A DNA stretch of 64,000 bases, taken from positions 806,001-870,000 of the forward strand of contig NZ_CM001776.1 in assembly GCF_000332275.1 (NCBI RefSeq). The letters are read 5' to 3'. Made by a program: the position numbers and the translations under genes. This document shows, in pieces, positions 1-9,440 of this stretch. The notes under the pieces were generated by a model that was not told where the DNA came from, made no database searches, and saw only the letters and a list, made by a program, of their open reading frames with translations. Numbering within the stretch: position 1 is the stretch's first letter; every line of letters starts with the position of its first letter. The stretch is from Synechococcus sp. PCC 7336. Lineage in GTDB: Bacteria; Cyanobacteriota; Cyanobacteriia; Thermostichales; PCC-7336.

Positions 1-195
1 TTTGTCTCGGACTATTCGCCGCAGGGCTTGCCCGCTCAAGCGGTGGGGACTCTGTCGGCACTGCTCTTTTCGTATCTGTCGATTGATTGGTTGCTGAAGT
101 ATTTGCAGAAGAAGAATACCGACGTGTTTGTGGCGTACCGAATTGCGATGGGAACGTTTCTGCTGTTGGGCGCGTTCGCGGGCTTGTTCGAGTAG
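1..195 (+). CDS. uppP: Undecaprenyl-diphosphatase UppP, C-terminal end (partial)
   Basis: The window opens inside this gene. Frame 1 is open from base 1 to the TAG at 193-195 and gives the last 64 residues. The segment is hydrophobic, with a basic loop (KYLQKKN) followed by YRIAMGTFLLLGAF, the usual last transmembrane helix of UppP/BacA proteins. The family dephosphorylates undecaprenyl pyrophosphate at the membrane, recycling the lipid carrier for peptidoglycan and polysaccharide synthesis. The catalytic N-terminal part lies outside the window, so the call rests on the C-terminal pattern only. Confidence 0.75.
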   Translation, partial: FVSDYSPQGLPAQAVGTLSALLFSYLSIDWLLKYLQKKNTDVFVAYRIAMGTFLLLGAFAGLFE

Positions 196-343
196 GTCGA
201 TTTCCAGCTCAGAAGTTACCGGCCAAGCGAGGTCTGTCCTGCAGTCCGCGATCGCGGCTGGCAGGTTGTGAGGGCCATTCGACAGCCTCGACCTTACTGT
301 GTCCGTGCGGTAGGGTGAGTGGAACGTTGTGGTTCGCCGAGAC

Positions 344-1306
344 ATGACCTCACCCCGAGCAGACTTCGATACCCCCTGGAAGGAGATGCTGGAGCTCTAT
401 TTTGAGCCCTGTCTCCGGCTCTTCTTCCCCGCCGCTCAGGCCCAAATCGACTGGTCGCGTCCCTACGAGTTTCTCGACAAAGAGCTCCAGCAGATCGCCC
501 GCGATGCCGAATTGGGCCGTCGTTATGCGGACAAACTGGTGCGGGTTTGGCTGCTGGACGGACGGGACCTGTGGATTCTCATTCATGTGGAAGTGCAGGG
601 CCAGAGAGATGACTCTTTCCCCGAGCGCATGTATATCTACAACACCCGCATTGCCGAGCGCTACGGTCGCCCCGTGGCGAGTTTAGCCATTCTCTGCGAC
701 ACCAGTCCCAACTGGCAGCCCAGCGAGTTTGTGCGCGAGGTCTTGGGCTGTCGTCTGGAATTCCGCTTTCTCACAGCAAAGTTGCTAGGCTACAAGCAGC
801 GCTGGGCCGAATTGGAGGCCAGCAGCAATCCGTTTGCAACCATTGCGATGGCTCACCTGCAGGCACAAGCCACCCGCCGGAACGAGCGCGATCGCCTGCA
901 ATGGAAGCTGCGGTTGATTCGGCGGCTGTACGAGCGGGGCTACGAGCGCGAGGATATCATCCAGCTCTTTCACTTCATCGATTGGGTGATGGCATTGCCG
1001 GAGGAGTTGGAGCAAGAGGTTTGGGAGGAGATTCAAGCTTACGAGCGGGAGCAGAGGATGCCTTACATCAGCAGTGTGGAAAGAATTGGTTTGGCAAAAG
1101 GGCTCGAACAGGGGCGACAGCAAGAAGCGCTCCGCATGTTGCTGCGTTTAATGGAAGGTCGGTTTGGCCCTATTCCGAGTTCACTGCAGGCTCAACTTCA
1201 GGAGCTGACCGTAGTGCAGCTAGAAGAGTTACTCGATTCAGTGCTAACCGCCGCCTCACTCGAACAACTGGCCGAATCCTTGGCCCAAAGGTTCTCCGAA
1301 CGGTAA
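344..1306 (+). CDS. Rpn-family (PD-(D/E)XK nuclease / transposase-like) protein with C-terminal DUF4351
   Basis: This 320-residue protein has the cyanobacterial Rpn pattern: an N-terminal FDTPWKEMLELYFEP stretch, then DKLVRVWLLDGRDLWILIHVEVQGQRD, where the Asp and the Glu/Gln of the HVEVQ strand fit the PD-(D/E)XK core. The last 55 residues (LRLMEGRFGPIPSSLQAQLQ onward) match DUF4351. Relatives of Rpn are recombination-promoting nucleases that are abundant and often redundant in cyanobacteria; substrates are mostly unknown. An open frame begins at 329, but family members start at MTSP, so I chose ATG 344. It lies alone between uppP and menC. The nuclease fold is a family inference; cleavage is not shown by the sequence. 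Confidence 0.8.
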   Translation: MTSPRADFDTPWKEMLELYFEPCLRLFFPAAQAQIDWSRPYEFLDKELQQIARDAELGRRYADKLVRVWLLDGRDLWILIHVEVQGQRDDSFPERMYIYNTRIAERYGRPVASLAILCDTSPNWQPSEFVREVLGCRLEFRFLTAKLLGYKQRWAELEASSNPFATIAMAHLQAQATRRNERDRLQWKLRLIRRLYERGYEREDIIQLFHFIDWVMALPEELEQEVWEEIQAYEREQRMPYISSVERIGLAKGLEQGRQQEALRMLLRLMEGRFGPIPSSLQAQLQELTVVQLEELLDSVLTAASLEQLAESLAQRFSER

Positions 1307-1334
1307 ATTTTGATGGAGAACATGCCTCAGCGGG

Positions 1335-2282
1335 ATGGACGATCGCGCCACGTACCGGTTTGAGTTTCGGCGATATCGACGCCCGTTTCTGCAGCCGTTG
1401 CACACCCACCACGGTCCTTGGGCTGTACGGGAGGGAATTGTGGTGCGGTTGGCTGGGGGCGATCGCCTCGGCTGGGGAGAAATTGCGCCGATTCCCTGGT
1501 TTGGGACCGAGACGGTCGCCGAGGCTGAAAGGTTTTGTCACTCCCTCGGTTCCTCGGTGAGTGGGTTGGAGATTCGGGCCATTCCCTCTCACTTGAGTGC
1601 CTGCCGTTTTGCATTGGAGTCTGCTCGGCTGGAGTTAGAGCAACCAACGACAGAGCTTCCCCACTTCGATCGATGCGGTTTGCTGCCTGCGGGAACAGCG
1701 GCTCTGACAGAATGGCAACCTTTGTGGGAAGCGGGCGATCGCACATTGAAGTGGAAGATTGGCATGGCGGATTGGCGCGTGGAGATTGCGCTGCTCGAAG
1801 GTCTGTTAGACCGCCTCCCTGCAACCGCAACAGTGCGCTTAGATGCTAATGGCGGACTCGATCTCCCCACAGCTCGCGAATGGTTGCGAGCTTGCGATCG
1901 CCTTTCGATCGAATTTCTCGAACAGCCTTTACCCCCCGAGGCTCTCAAAGAGATGATGCGCTTGAGCGATCGCTTTTCCACACCGATCGCTTTAGATGAA
2001 TCTGTGGCCCGCTTGCAGGATTTACAGGACTGTTACGCAGGCGGCTGGCGCGGTATTTTTGTTGTCAAGCCCGCGATCGCCGGTTTCCCCACACAATTGC
2101 AACAGTTTTGCGCGCTGCACCAATTGGATATTGCGATCTCCTCAGCCCTAGAAACCTCGGTCGGGCGGCGATCGGCTCTGCGGGTTGCGGCGCATATCGG
2201 TTCCCATCGTGCTGTTGGGTTCGGCATCGATCGCTGGTTTCCTCCCGAACCGCCCCAATGGCCCCATTGCTTATGGCAATAG
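1335..2282 (+). CDS. menC: o-succinylbenzoate synthase
   Basis: MenC dehydrates SHCHC to o-succinylbenzoate in the phylloquinone/menaquinone pathway. It is an enolase-superfamily protein of 315 residues, the usual length. The catalytic K-x-K is K139-W-K141; the metal ligands are D170 (RLDANGG), E196 (EFLEQP) and D221 (ALDES); the second catalytic lysine is K245 (VVKPAI). All required residues are present, so it should be active. The gene overlaps the start of menE and is followed by menI on the other strand. This clustering supports a dedicated quinone locus; phylloquinone is the photosystem I electron carrier in cyanobacteria. Confidence 0.93.
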   Translation: MDDRATYRFEFRRYRRPFLQPLHTHHGPWAVREGIVVRLAGGDRLGWGEIAPIPWFGTETVAEAERFCHSLGSSVSGLEIRAIPSHLSACRFALESARLELEQPTTELPHFDRCGLLPAGTAALTEWQPLWEAGDRTLKWKIGMADWRVEIALLEGLLDRLPATATVRLDANGGLDLPTAREWLRACDRLSIEFLEQPLPPEALKEMMRLSDRFSTPIALDESVARLQDLQDCYAGGWRGIFVVKPAIAGFPTQLQQFCALHQLDIAISSALETSVGRRSALRVAAHIGSHRAVGFGIDRWFPPEPPQWPHCLWQ

Positions 2283-3649
2283 ATTTGCTCTCGCTACTTC
2301 AGCAGCGATCCGGTGGTGTTTGGCTCGCCAGTGGTGGGGGCGATCGCTTCGAGCAGCTATTTTGGAAGTCTCGCAAGGAACTGCAGACTCGGAGCGGGCA
2401 AGAGGAATCTATCCGAATCGCGCTCGCCGAGCGCGATTCGGATAGATTCCTAGCTCGATTTGCCGCCGCTCATACCTCAAACTGCCAAGTGTTTCTCTGC
2501 AATCCGGGTTGGGGCGATCGCGAATGGAGCCAAATGCAGGAAATCGTGCAACCTCATTGGATTTGGGGGGAATGCCAGCTTGAGGTTGCTATCGAATCTA
2601 GGGCAGTGGGAACCGATCTGCCTGGGAACGCGATCGCGATTCCCACAGGCGGCACCTCGGGCCAGCTCAAATTCGCAATGCATACCTGGTCCGGCTTGAG
2701 CTCGGCTGCAATCGGATTTCAACAGCATTTCGGTGTATCGCAGGTCAACTCGGTTTGTACGCTGCCGCTGTTTCACGTCAGCGGTTTGATGCAGTTCGTC
2801 CGATCGCTCCTCACGGGCGGTCAACTGGCGATCGCCTCCTCCTCAGATTTTCTGGGCGGGAACTGCCTGGATCTGGATCCAGAAGGCTGGTTTATCTCGC
2901 TGGTTCCCACTCAATTGCAGCGATCGCTCTCCCACCCAGACCTCGTTCGCTGGCTCAGCCGCTGTCGAGCCGTCCTCTTGGGCGGAGCCCCTGCTTGGCC
3001 ACAATTGCTCTCCCGCGCCCGCAGCCTCAACCTCCCCCTCGCCCCCACCTACGGCACCACCGAAACCGCCGCCCAAGTCGCCACCCTCAAACCTGCAGAT
3101 TTTCTCGCAGGCCAGCAAGGCTGCGCCCAGATCTTGCCCCACGTTCAACTCAGCATTCTGGATGAGGACGATCGCCCTCTCCCCCCCAATCGCCCCGGAC
3201 GAATCGCGATCGCCTCCCCCTGCCTTGCTTTGGGTTACTATCCCGACCGGTTTCAGCCCGATCGCCTCTGGAGCCCGCAGGACATCGGCTATCTCGATGG
3301 AGACGGTTACCTGCACGTCTTAGGTCGCAGCAGCGATACCATTTTGAGCGGCGGCGAAAATGTCTACCCGCTGGAGGTCGAAGCTGCTCTTCGCGCCACA
3401 GGCCGAGTACGAGATGTCGCAGTTACGGGAGTTGCCGACGCGGAATGGGGAGAGGCGATCGCGGCGATCTGCGTGTTAGCGGATCGAACGGCCGATTGGC
3501 ACAGCCTCAAAATGGCTCTGGACGGTCAACTAGCCCATTACAAACATCCCAGGCGCTGGCTGGCAGTGGCGGAACTGCCTCGCAACAATCGCGGCAAACT
3601 GGATCGCCGCCAACTGCAAGCCCTAGCCCGCAACGCTCGCCCCCTCTAG
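2258..3649 (+). CDS. menE: o-succinylbenzoate-CoA ligase
   Basis: MenE activates o-succinylbenzoate to its CoA thioester by an adenylate intermediate. The protein belongs to the ANL superfamily: the phosphate-binding loop AIPTGGTSGQLKF, the YGTTETAAQ motif, the hinge region GYLDGDGYLHVLGRSSD followed by SGGENVYPLEVEAAL, and the C-terminal catalytic lysine in NNRGKLDRRQL are all visible. The open frame runs back to 2108 inside menC, but the sequence before 2258 does not look like the family. ATG 2258 or ATG 2273 both overlap the menC stop (2280-2282), which implies translational coupling. At roughly 460 residues it has normal length. Confidence 0.9.
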   Translation: MAPLLMAIDLLSLLQQRSGGVWLASGGGDRFEQLFWKSRKELQTRSGQEESIRIALAERDSDRFLARFAAAHTSNCQVFLCNPGWGDREWSQMQEIVQPHWIWGECQLEVAIESRAVGTDLPGNAIAIPTGGTSGQLKFAMHTWSGLSSAAIGFQQHFGVSQVNSVCTLPLFHVSGLMQFVRSLLTGGQLAIASSSDFLGGNCLDLDPEGWFISLVPTQLQRSLSHPDLVRWLSRCRAVLLGGAPAWPQLLSRARSLNLPLAPTYGTTETAAQVATLKPADFLAGQQGCAQILPHVQLSILDEDDRPLPPNRPGRIAIASPCLALGYYPDRFQPDRLWSPQDIGYLDGDGYLHVLGRSSDTILSGGENVYPLEVEAALRATGRVRDVAVTGVADAEWGEAIAAICVLADRTADWHSLKMALDGQLAHYKHPRRWLAVAELPRNNRGKLDRRQLQALARNARPL

Positions 3650-4062
3650 CGATCGCTCCAACTCATCAACCATGCCTGTATCGAATCTGGCAGAGGAACG
3701 CGACTGCGGTTATTAGGGTCGATCGCCATATGCCGGGTCTCAGCCCTCACTGTTACTCGTTCCCAATCCCCCTCGGGATAGAGCTCGTAGGCGATCGCAA
3801 AGCTACTCTCAGACAGCGATTGAGGTCTTAACTGCACTCTATACACTTCGCCGCAATACATCGGCTGAAAGTAATTCGCTTCAGCATGCACGATCGGAAC
3901 TGCAATGCCGCCACGACTGAAATACTGTCGCAGCTCAATGCCTGTTGTGGCTAGCGATGCTTCATATGCTTCATGGCAGATTGACAAGACAGCAGCAAAA
4001 TATACAACTCCAGCGGCGTCCGTATCTCCAAACCGAATGGTGCGACAGTATTCGAATCTCAT
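3646..4062 (-). CDS. menI: 1,4-dihydroxy-2-naphthoyl-CoA thioesterase (hot-dog fold)
   Basis: This 138-residue 4HBT hot-dog thioesterase carries the signature RFGDTDAAGVVYFAAVL near its N terminus, where the Asp of the DTDAAG segment is the expected catalytic residue. The cyanobacterial homologue (Slr0204 type) hydrolyses DHNA-CoA in phylloquinone synthesis. Its position convergent with menC-menE, overlapping the menE stop by 4 bases, supports that specificity over a generic acyl-CoA thioesterase. No terminator fits between the two converging genes, so the transcripts must overlap. Confidence 0.85.
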   Translation of the reverse strand: MRFEYCRTIRFGDTDAAGVVYFAAVLSICHEAYEASLATTGIELRQYFSRGGIAVPIVHAEANYFQPMYCGEVYRVQLRPQSLSESSFAIAYELYPEGDWERVTVRAETRHMAIDPNNRSRVPLPDSIQAWLMSWSDR

Positions 4063-4432
4063 CTTGCCATTGTTACTGGTTTGTGCTCGTTAGAGCTGCC
4101 CATTTGAAATTGACTCTCAGCCTTTCCCCGTAAGGCTTCCATCGCTTGAGATTCCTCGAGTTCGCTCTCGATCCCCATTCTCTCCAAAACGATCCCCGAC
4201 GATCCCCACCCCTTGACCAATTGGAATTGCCTGTGCATTATTGTAGATATCTTAAGCGATCCCGATCGATCCCCTGACGGCGATTGCTGAGAAGGGCGCG
4301 AGCTCTACAAGCTCTTACCCTCGCTAATTTGCAATTTTTTCCATTGGTTTTCATTGCCAACCATTGTTGTTTACTCCTCTTGCAATTGCAATTTTTATCT
4401 CAATGAAGTCCCGCTAAGGTATTTCCCGCACC
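4063..4432. other. Intergenic region between menI and the DUF4912 gene
   Basis: This 370-base stretch lies upstream of two divergent genes and should hold both promoters. It contains two tandem copies of cgatcccc near 4190-4205 and several AT-rich tracts with repeated ttgcaatt near 4325-4400. I see no convincing coding frame, RNA gene or terminator. Confidence 0.4.
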
Positions 4433-5656
4433 ATGAGCACAGAACGTCCCCCATTAGAAGCGATGACACTGCGCGAACTGCGCGTCATCGCCTCCAAATA
4501 CTCCGTCTCTCGCTACAGCCGCATGCGCAAAGAAGAACTGCTGCAAGCCATCCAAGATGCCGAAGCTAAGTTCTCGACCTCTAACAGTCAAGTGGCCGAG
4601 CCTGTCAGCCAAGATACCGTGTCTGCCAGCAAATTTAGCGTTGGTGGTGTGATGGATCCCGTCACTTTATCCGATGTCGATGCCGATCTGGGCGAACTCC
4701 CCGGCGGATACGGCACGAGCCGCATTGTTCTGCTGCCTCGCGATCCTCAATGGGCCTACACCTATTGGGATATCCCCAACGAGCACAAAGAAGACTTGCG
4801 CCGCCAAGGGGGGCAGCAATTGGCGCTGCGCATGTACGATGTCACCGACCTCGACTTCTACAGCCAGGGCTACCATAACTTGCAGGAGTATCCCTGCGAT
4901 GAGCTGGCCCGCGAGTGGTATTTGCCCATTCCCGTCAGCGATCGCTCTTACATCGTAGAAATTGGCTATCGTTGCGCCGACGGTCGCTGGCTGAAGTTGG
5001 CCACCTCTGCTGCCGTAACCATTCCTCCCACCTACCCCTCCGACTGGATCGAAGACATCTTTGTTACCGTGCCGTTTGACATGGACCTCAACGGCAAGAC
5101 CATCTACAAGCTGCGCGAGCCCTACAAGCGCGCTGCCGGTATGGGGGCATTCGGTCCCGACGAGGCCTCTGTGACTGCCGCAACCTTCAAACATGCTGGC
5201 GGTCTCGACAGTCAGCATGTCGCCGGTTCTCTCTTCGGCAGCCGACAGATGGTGCCTGAAGAAACTGTCAGCTCTTTTGTCTTCCCCTCTGGTGCAGGCA
5301 TGGCTGCTGCTGCGCCGTGGATGGCTTCCGGCTCTGGCTTGGGCCTGTTCTCGGGCGCATCCGAATCGCTGCCCCAGCGCTCCCGCAAGTTCTGGTTGGT
5401 GGCTGATGCCGAGCTGATTGTTTACGGTGCTACCGAGCCCGACGCCACTGTGACCGTTGCCGGCCGCAAGATCGAGCTGAATCCCGATGGTACTTTCCGC
5501 TTCCACATGGCTTTCCCGGATGGCAACATCGACTTCCCCATCTTTGCTGTCGCTGCCGATGGCGAGCAAAACCGCGAGATCCACCTGACCTTCGATCGCG
5601 ACACTCTCTCCCGTCGCACCAATACCAAAGCAGAAGCTGTCGAGGAGTTCTTTTAA
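4433..5656 (+). CDS. DUF4912 protein with N-terminal Rho-N/SAP-like domain
   Basis: The 407-residue protein begins with a small helical domain (PLEAMTLRELRVIASKYSVS, then SRMRKEELLQAI), which resembles the Rho N-terminal/SAP nucleic-acid-binding motif. A DUF4912 domain follows at roughly 85-220, with LPRDPQWAYTYWDIP and the WYLPIPVSDRSYIVEIGYR strand. The C-terminal part (from about 310) contains an immunoglobulin-like strand set (VYGATEPDATVTVAGRKIEL). The function is unknown. It is directly upstream of a GH57 enzyme, a neighbour pair I recognise from other cyanobacteria, which hints at a link to glycogen or carbohydrate metabolism; that link is inference. Confidence 0.85.
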   Translation: MSTERPPLEAMTLRELRVIASKYSVSRYSRMRKEELLQAIQDAEAKFSTSNSQVAEPVSQDTVSASKFSVGGVMDPVTLSDVDADLGELPGGYGTSRIVLLPRDPQWAYTYWDIPNEHKEDLRRQGGQQLALRMYDVTDLDFYSQGYHNLQEYPCDELAREWYLPIPVSDRSYIVEIGYRCADGRWLKLATSAAVTIPPTYPSDWIEDIFVTVPFDMDLNGKTIYKLREPYKRAAGMGAFGPDEASVTAATFKHAGGLDSQHVAGSLFGSRQMVPEETVSSFVFPSGAGMAAAAPWMASGSGLGLFSGASESLPQRSRKFWLVADAELIVYGATEPDATVTVAGRKIELNPDGTFRFHMAFPDGNIDFPIFAVAADGEQNREIHLTFDRDTLSRRTNTKAEAVEEFF

Positions 5657-5858
5657 ATCAAGGGAACTGGTTTTGGCAAGGCAGTCAGGATTTCAGGTCA
5701 ATACCGCGAATGTGATTTGAGACTGACTGCACCTGTATCGCACCAGTTGCATTGAGGTGATGAACGATTGGGCAAGCGCTGGCGAGTTCGCGACTCGAAT
5801 AGCGCTTGCTCCTGCGTATTCGAACGTCTTTAGAGATTGAATTGGATTAGAGGTTGTT

Positions 5859-7478
5859 ATGTCCCAAGGCTATTTCGCGCTGGTCCTGCACGCTCACTTA
5901 CCCTTCGTTCGCCATCCCGAACAAGATTTTGTCTTGGAAGAGGATTGGTTATTCGAGGCCATTACGGAAACCTATGCACCCCTACTACTCATGTTTGAGG
6001 GGTTAGAGCGGGATGGGGTTGATTTTCGCCTGACCATGTCGATGACGCCACCCTTAGTGTCAATGCTCCGGGACCCAGTCCTGCAAGACCGCTATGACGA
6101 GTATCTCAGCAAACTAGAAGAACTAGCACAGCTAGAAGCAGAGCGCAATCTCACCAACGGGCATATCAAATATCTGGCAGAGTTTTATGTCGACGAATTT
6201 CATAAAGTTCGCGACCTGTGGGAGCGCTACGATCGCGATCTCATCTCCGCCTTCAAAAAATTCCAAGACGCCGGCAACCTCGAAATCATCACCTGCGGAG
6301 CCACCCACGGCTACCTGCCCCTCATGCAGATGTATCCCGAGGCTGTCTGGGCTCAGTTAGAAGTGGCTTGCCAGAGCTACAACGAGCACTTCGGCTGCTG
6401 GCCCCGAGGCATCTGGCTGCCCGAATGTGCCTACTATCCCGGCCTAGAGCGCATGATCGCCGATGTGGGTCTGCGCTATCTGATTACCGACGGCCACGGT
6501 ATTTTGTATGCTAAACCCCGCCCCAAATTCGGCACCTACGCCCCCATCGTCACCGAGACAGGAGTCGCGGTCTTCGGGCGCGATCACGAATCCTCTCAGC
6601 AGGTGTGGTCGGCTCAGGTGGGCTATCCCGGCGATCCGGTCTACCGAGAGTTCTATAAAGATCTGGGTTTTGAGGCCGATTACGAGTACATCAAGCCTTA
6701 CATCATGCCTAATGGCCAGCGCAAGAATACGGGCATCAAGTATCACAAAATCACCGGTCGCGGCTTGGACCTGGGCGAGAAAGGACTTTACGATCCCTAT
6801 TGGGCGCGGGAAAAGGCGGCAGAACACGCCAGCAACTTTATGTTCAACCGCGAGCGCCAAATCGAGAATTTAGCTGGGGTGATGGGGCGTCCGCCCATTG
6901 TGGTATCTCCCTACGACGCCGAGCTATTCGGTCACTGGTGGTTTGAAGGGCCGTGGTTTATCGACTATTTCATCCGCAAGAGCTACTACGACCAAAATAC
7001 TTTCCGCATGACTCACTTAGCCGAGTATCTGCGGGAGAATCCCACTCAGCAGGTTTGCCGACCAGCCCAATCCAGTTGGGGGGCGCGAGGTTTCCACGAA
7101 TATTGGCTCAATGACACCAATGCGTGGGTGTATCCCCACCTGCACAAGGCTGCCGAGCGCATGATCGAGCTGAGCCATCGCGAACCTGCTGACGAAGTCG
7201 AATGGCGCGCCCTCAACCAAGCGGCCAGGGAGTTACTGCTGGCCCAATCTTCTGACTGGGCCTTCATTATGAAGACGGGCACAATGGTTCCCTATGCCAT
7301 TCGCCGCACGCGATCGCACCTACTGCGATTCAACCGCCTCTACGATTCCCTCAATGCTGGCAAGATTGACGAGCAGTGGTTGGAAGGTGTGGAATATATG
7401 GACAATATTTTCCCCGAAATAAACTACCGTACCTATCGCCCTTTAGGGGCAGCACTGTCAGCCGGCAATGGGGAATGA
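5859..7478 (+). CDS. Glycoside hydrolase family 57, 1,4-alpha-glucan branching-type enzyme
   Basis: This 539-residue protein starts with YFALVLHAHLPFVRHPE, the GH57 first strand. The likely nucleophile is E189 (GIWLPECAYYPG) and the acid/base is D353 (VSPYDAELFGHWWFEGP), both in the contexts found in GH57 branching enzymes. A helical C-terminal region with WAFIMKTGTMVPYA matches the DUF1957 domain that shapes the acceptor site. The family transfers alpha-1,4 glucan segments to make alpha-1,6 branches in glycogen. GAGG lies just upstream of the ATG at a workable spacing. Some cyanobacterial GH57 members have weak branching activity, so the physiological role is not certain. Confidence 0.87.
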   Translation: MSQGYFALVLHAHLPFVRHPEQDFVLEEDWLFEAITETYAPLLLMFEGLERDGVDFRLTMSMTPPLVSMLRDPVLQDRYDEYLSKLEELAQLEAERNLTNGHIKYLAEFYVDEFHKVRDLWERYDRDLISAFKKFQDAGNLEIITCGATHGYLPLMQMYPEAVWAQLEVACQSYNEHFGCWPRGIWLPECAYYPGLERMIADVGLRYLITDGHGILYAKPRPKFGTYAPIVTETGVAVFGRDHESSQQVWSAQVGYPGDPVYREFYKDLGFEADYEYIKPYIMPNGQRKNTGIKYHKITGRGLDLGEKGLYDPYWAREKAAEHASNFMFNRERQIENLAGVMGRPPIVVSPYDAELFGHWWFEGPWFIDYFIRKSYYDQNTFRMTHLAEYLRENPTQQVCRPAQSSWGARGFHEYWLNDTNAWVYPHLHKAAERMIELSHREPADEVEWRALNQAARELLLAQSSDWAFIMKTGTMVPYAIRRTRSHLLRFNRLYDSLNAGKIDEQWLEGVEYMDNIFPEINYRTYRPLGAALSAGNGE

Positions 7479-7565
7479 CCATTCAATCCTGTCAGCATCC
7501 CACTGTTTGAGTAATTGCTGAGCTTGTGGAGGCGTGACTTTGACAATGTGGCTCTCTTCTTGAAG

Positions 7566-8201
7566 CTAGGCGATCGCCAATTCCGTCAAACAGCCGTCAC
7601 TCAACCGCCACTGCACATCTGCAATCCCCCGCATGGATTCGGGATCGTGGGTGACCGCCAAAATGGACCAATTCTTTTTCAGCCGCGCCAACAAATCCAC
7701 AACCTGGCGGGTAACCGACCAGTCTAAGCCCGCTGTCGGTTCGTCTAGCAACAACAGAGCAGGACTGCGAATCAGCTGCACCGCCAGCGCCAAGCGCCGC
7801 TGCTGACCGCCACTCAGGTCGAGAGGCGATCGCTCTAGCGGGAGCTCCTCCAACCCCACCAACTCCAACACCCGCTCCACATCTGCCAGTTGCAGTTCGG
7901 GATGCCCAAATCGCAGTTCCTCCACCACCGTAAACCCGCAAAAATGCCGCTCTGGAAACTGAAAGACCAACCCCGCTAATTTCCGCAACTGAGCCGGTGC
8001 CAGCCCCTTATCCTGCCAGCGAATCTCCCCTTGGGTGGGCCGTGCCAAGCCTGCCAGCATCTCCAATAGCGTACTTTTACCTGCCCCACTCGCTCCCACG
8101 ATCGCCCCTAATTGACGAGGGGGCAACTGCAGCGAAACCTCCCGCAAGATCGGTTCGGGGGCGGCAGCGGGATGATAGGTGAGGCGGTCGATCGCAAACA
8201 T
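7566..8201 (-). CDS. ABC transporter ATPase of the ECF/CbiO type
   Basis: The 211-residue ATPase has the Walker A motif GASGAGKSTLL, Q-loop (VFQFPERHFCGFTV), signature LSGGQQRRLALA, Walker B LLLLDEPTAGLD and the switch histidine in AVTHD. The FPE context after the Q-loop is typical of energy-coupling-factor (cobalt/biotin/vitamin) ATPases. The open frame begins at 8279, but homologous sequence starts at MFAIDRLTY, so ATG 8201 was chosen. No permease or S-component is adjacent; a second ECF-like ATPase lies at 60.5 kb, and the two could form the usual A/A' pair, which is inference. Confidence 0.82.
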   Translation of the reverse strand: MFAIDRLTYHPAAAPEPILREVSLQLPPRQLGAIVGASGAGKSTLLEMLAGLARPTQGEIRWQDKGLAPAQLRKLAGLVFQFPERHFCGFTVVEELRFGHPELQLADVERVLELVGLEELPLERSPLDLSGGQQRRLALAVQLIRSPALLLLDEPTAGLDWSVTRQVVDLLARLKKNWSILAVTHDPESMRGIADVQWRLSDGCLTELAIA

Positions 8202-8506
8202 GTAGCGCGAGTGGAGAATAGCAGTGGGATATCTCCGATACTCTAGCGGAGAACTTCCCGTCGCATCCACTGCCAGCAACCGTAATGATTGTTGACAGTT
8301 CGCGAGGTGCTTCTTGGTAGAAGCATTTGATACAGTTCAAATCAGGGTGAGACCGTCCCATCTGTTATCGATCGAACCCAATGCTCGAATGGGGACACTA
8401 GCCATACAGGAAACTCTCCGAACATAGGCTGCCCCGAGCTGCCTGAATTGCAACAGCACGTTTGCACTCGGCGGCTCAATCTCTTTGTGACCTGCCAGAG
8501 GTGGTA
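8202..8506. other. Divergent intergenic region between the ECF-type ATPase and the TPR protein
   Basis: These 305 bases separate two divergent genes. The stretch probably contains both promoters. I see no coding frame or repeat that I can defend. Confidence 0.35.
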
Positions 8507-9427
8507 ATGCTGAACCTTCGCGATCGCTTCTTTTCCTTTACTCATCCCCATTTAGTGCAGACCTGTGCGATCGCACTGGGGACCGCCCTCCTCCTGCAGG
8601 CTCCTGCCGCTCGGGCCAGCGATCCCTTCCGGGTCGGCAGCGAGGCACGCCCAATGCCTCCAGAAGTTTCCACAGCGATAGACACCTACTTTTGCGAGGG
8701 CAATTACACCCACTTGCCCGCCCAGTTGGATGCGGCAGAGACGGCAGTCCCCAATGAACCGATGGTGTATCTAGCCAGAGCGGCATACGCTTACATTCAA
8801 GAAGACTACGAGGCCATTCCCCCAATGGTGGATAAAACTCTGCAGGTATCCACCGCCCTCGAGGCGAGCGATCCCATCCGCAGCCACATCTACGCTGGGG
8901 TGAGTTACGGCATGAGAGCCGGCCATCGGGTGGTGGAGGACGGCATCGCTCTGGGCTTGCCTCGTGCCCTGCCCGATGTCAACAAAATGTTTGGCGAATT
9001 GCGGGCCGCCCGCCGCATCGACCCCAATGACCCGGAATTGAATCTGGTGAGTGGGTTTATCGATTTGCTGCTGACGCGACACGAGGAGGCGATCGAGCAA
9101 TTCGAGCGGGTGAACTATCCCCCCCATCTGGCCTACCGCGCTCAGGCGCTGGCTTTTCGCGACATGGGCAACGACGAGGAAGCTTTAGAAAGGGTGGATC
9201 TCGCTATCGCCACCGGCTGCGACAACCCCGAGCTGTACTATCTCAAAGCTCAAATTCTGCGCAAATTGCAAGAGCATCAGGCGAGTTTGGATTGGTTCGA
9301 TCGAGCCCTCGCCTATTCCGACCAACTCCCCGAGCCTGTGATCGAGCAAATTCAATACGAACGCGGTCGCACCAACAGACATTTTCAGCGTTTGCAGCAA
9401 CAGGCTGCAGCTTCGAGCGAAACTTAG
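8507..9427 (+). CDS. Exported tetratricopeptide-repeat protein
   Basis: The 306-residue product starts with a basic, then hydrophobic stretch (CAIALGTALLLQAPAARASDP) that reads as a Sec signal peptide with an Ala-x-Ala cleavage site. The rest is helical with TPR-like pairs: EPMVYLARAAYAYIQEDYEAI, DPELNLVSGFIDLLLTRHEEA, HLAYRAQALAFRDMGNDEEAL and NPELYYLKAQILRKLQEHQAS. Such proteins are protein-interaction scaffolds in the periplasm. The partner is unknown. ATG 8507 is preferred over the frame start at 8462 because it puts the signal peptide at the N terminus. Confidence 0.75.
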   Translation: MLNLRDRFFSFTHPHLVQTCAIALGTALLLQAPAARASDPFRVGSEARPMPPEVSTAIDTYFCEGNYTHLPAQLDAAETAVPNEPMVYLARAAYAYIQEDYEAIPPMVDKTLQVSTALEASDPIRSHIYAGVSYGMRAGHRVVEDGIALGLPRALPDVNKMFGELRAARRIDPNDPELNLVSGFIDLLLTRHEEAIEQFERVNYPPHLAYRAQALAFRDMGNDEEALERVDLAIATGCDNPELYYLKAQILRKLQEHQASLDWFDRALAYSDQLPEPVIEQIQYERGRTNRHFQRLQQQAAASSET

Positions 9428-9440
9428 CGACTGAGGGGCT

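Noticed and set aside
901-1560. 219-codon plus-strand frame overlapping the Rpn gene and menC
   Set aside because: It is a shifted frame across two well-supported genes and encodes no known motif.
4667-5584. Long minus-strand open frame of 305 codons
   Set aside because: It lies wholly antisense to the DUF4912 gene, has no recognisable domain and reflects codon bias of the real gene.
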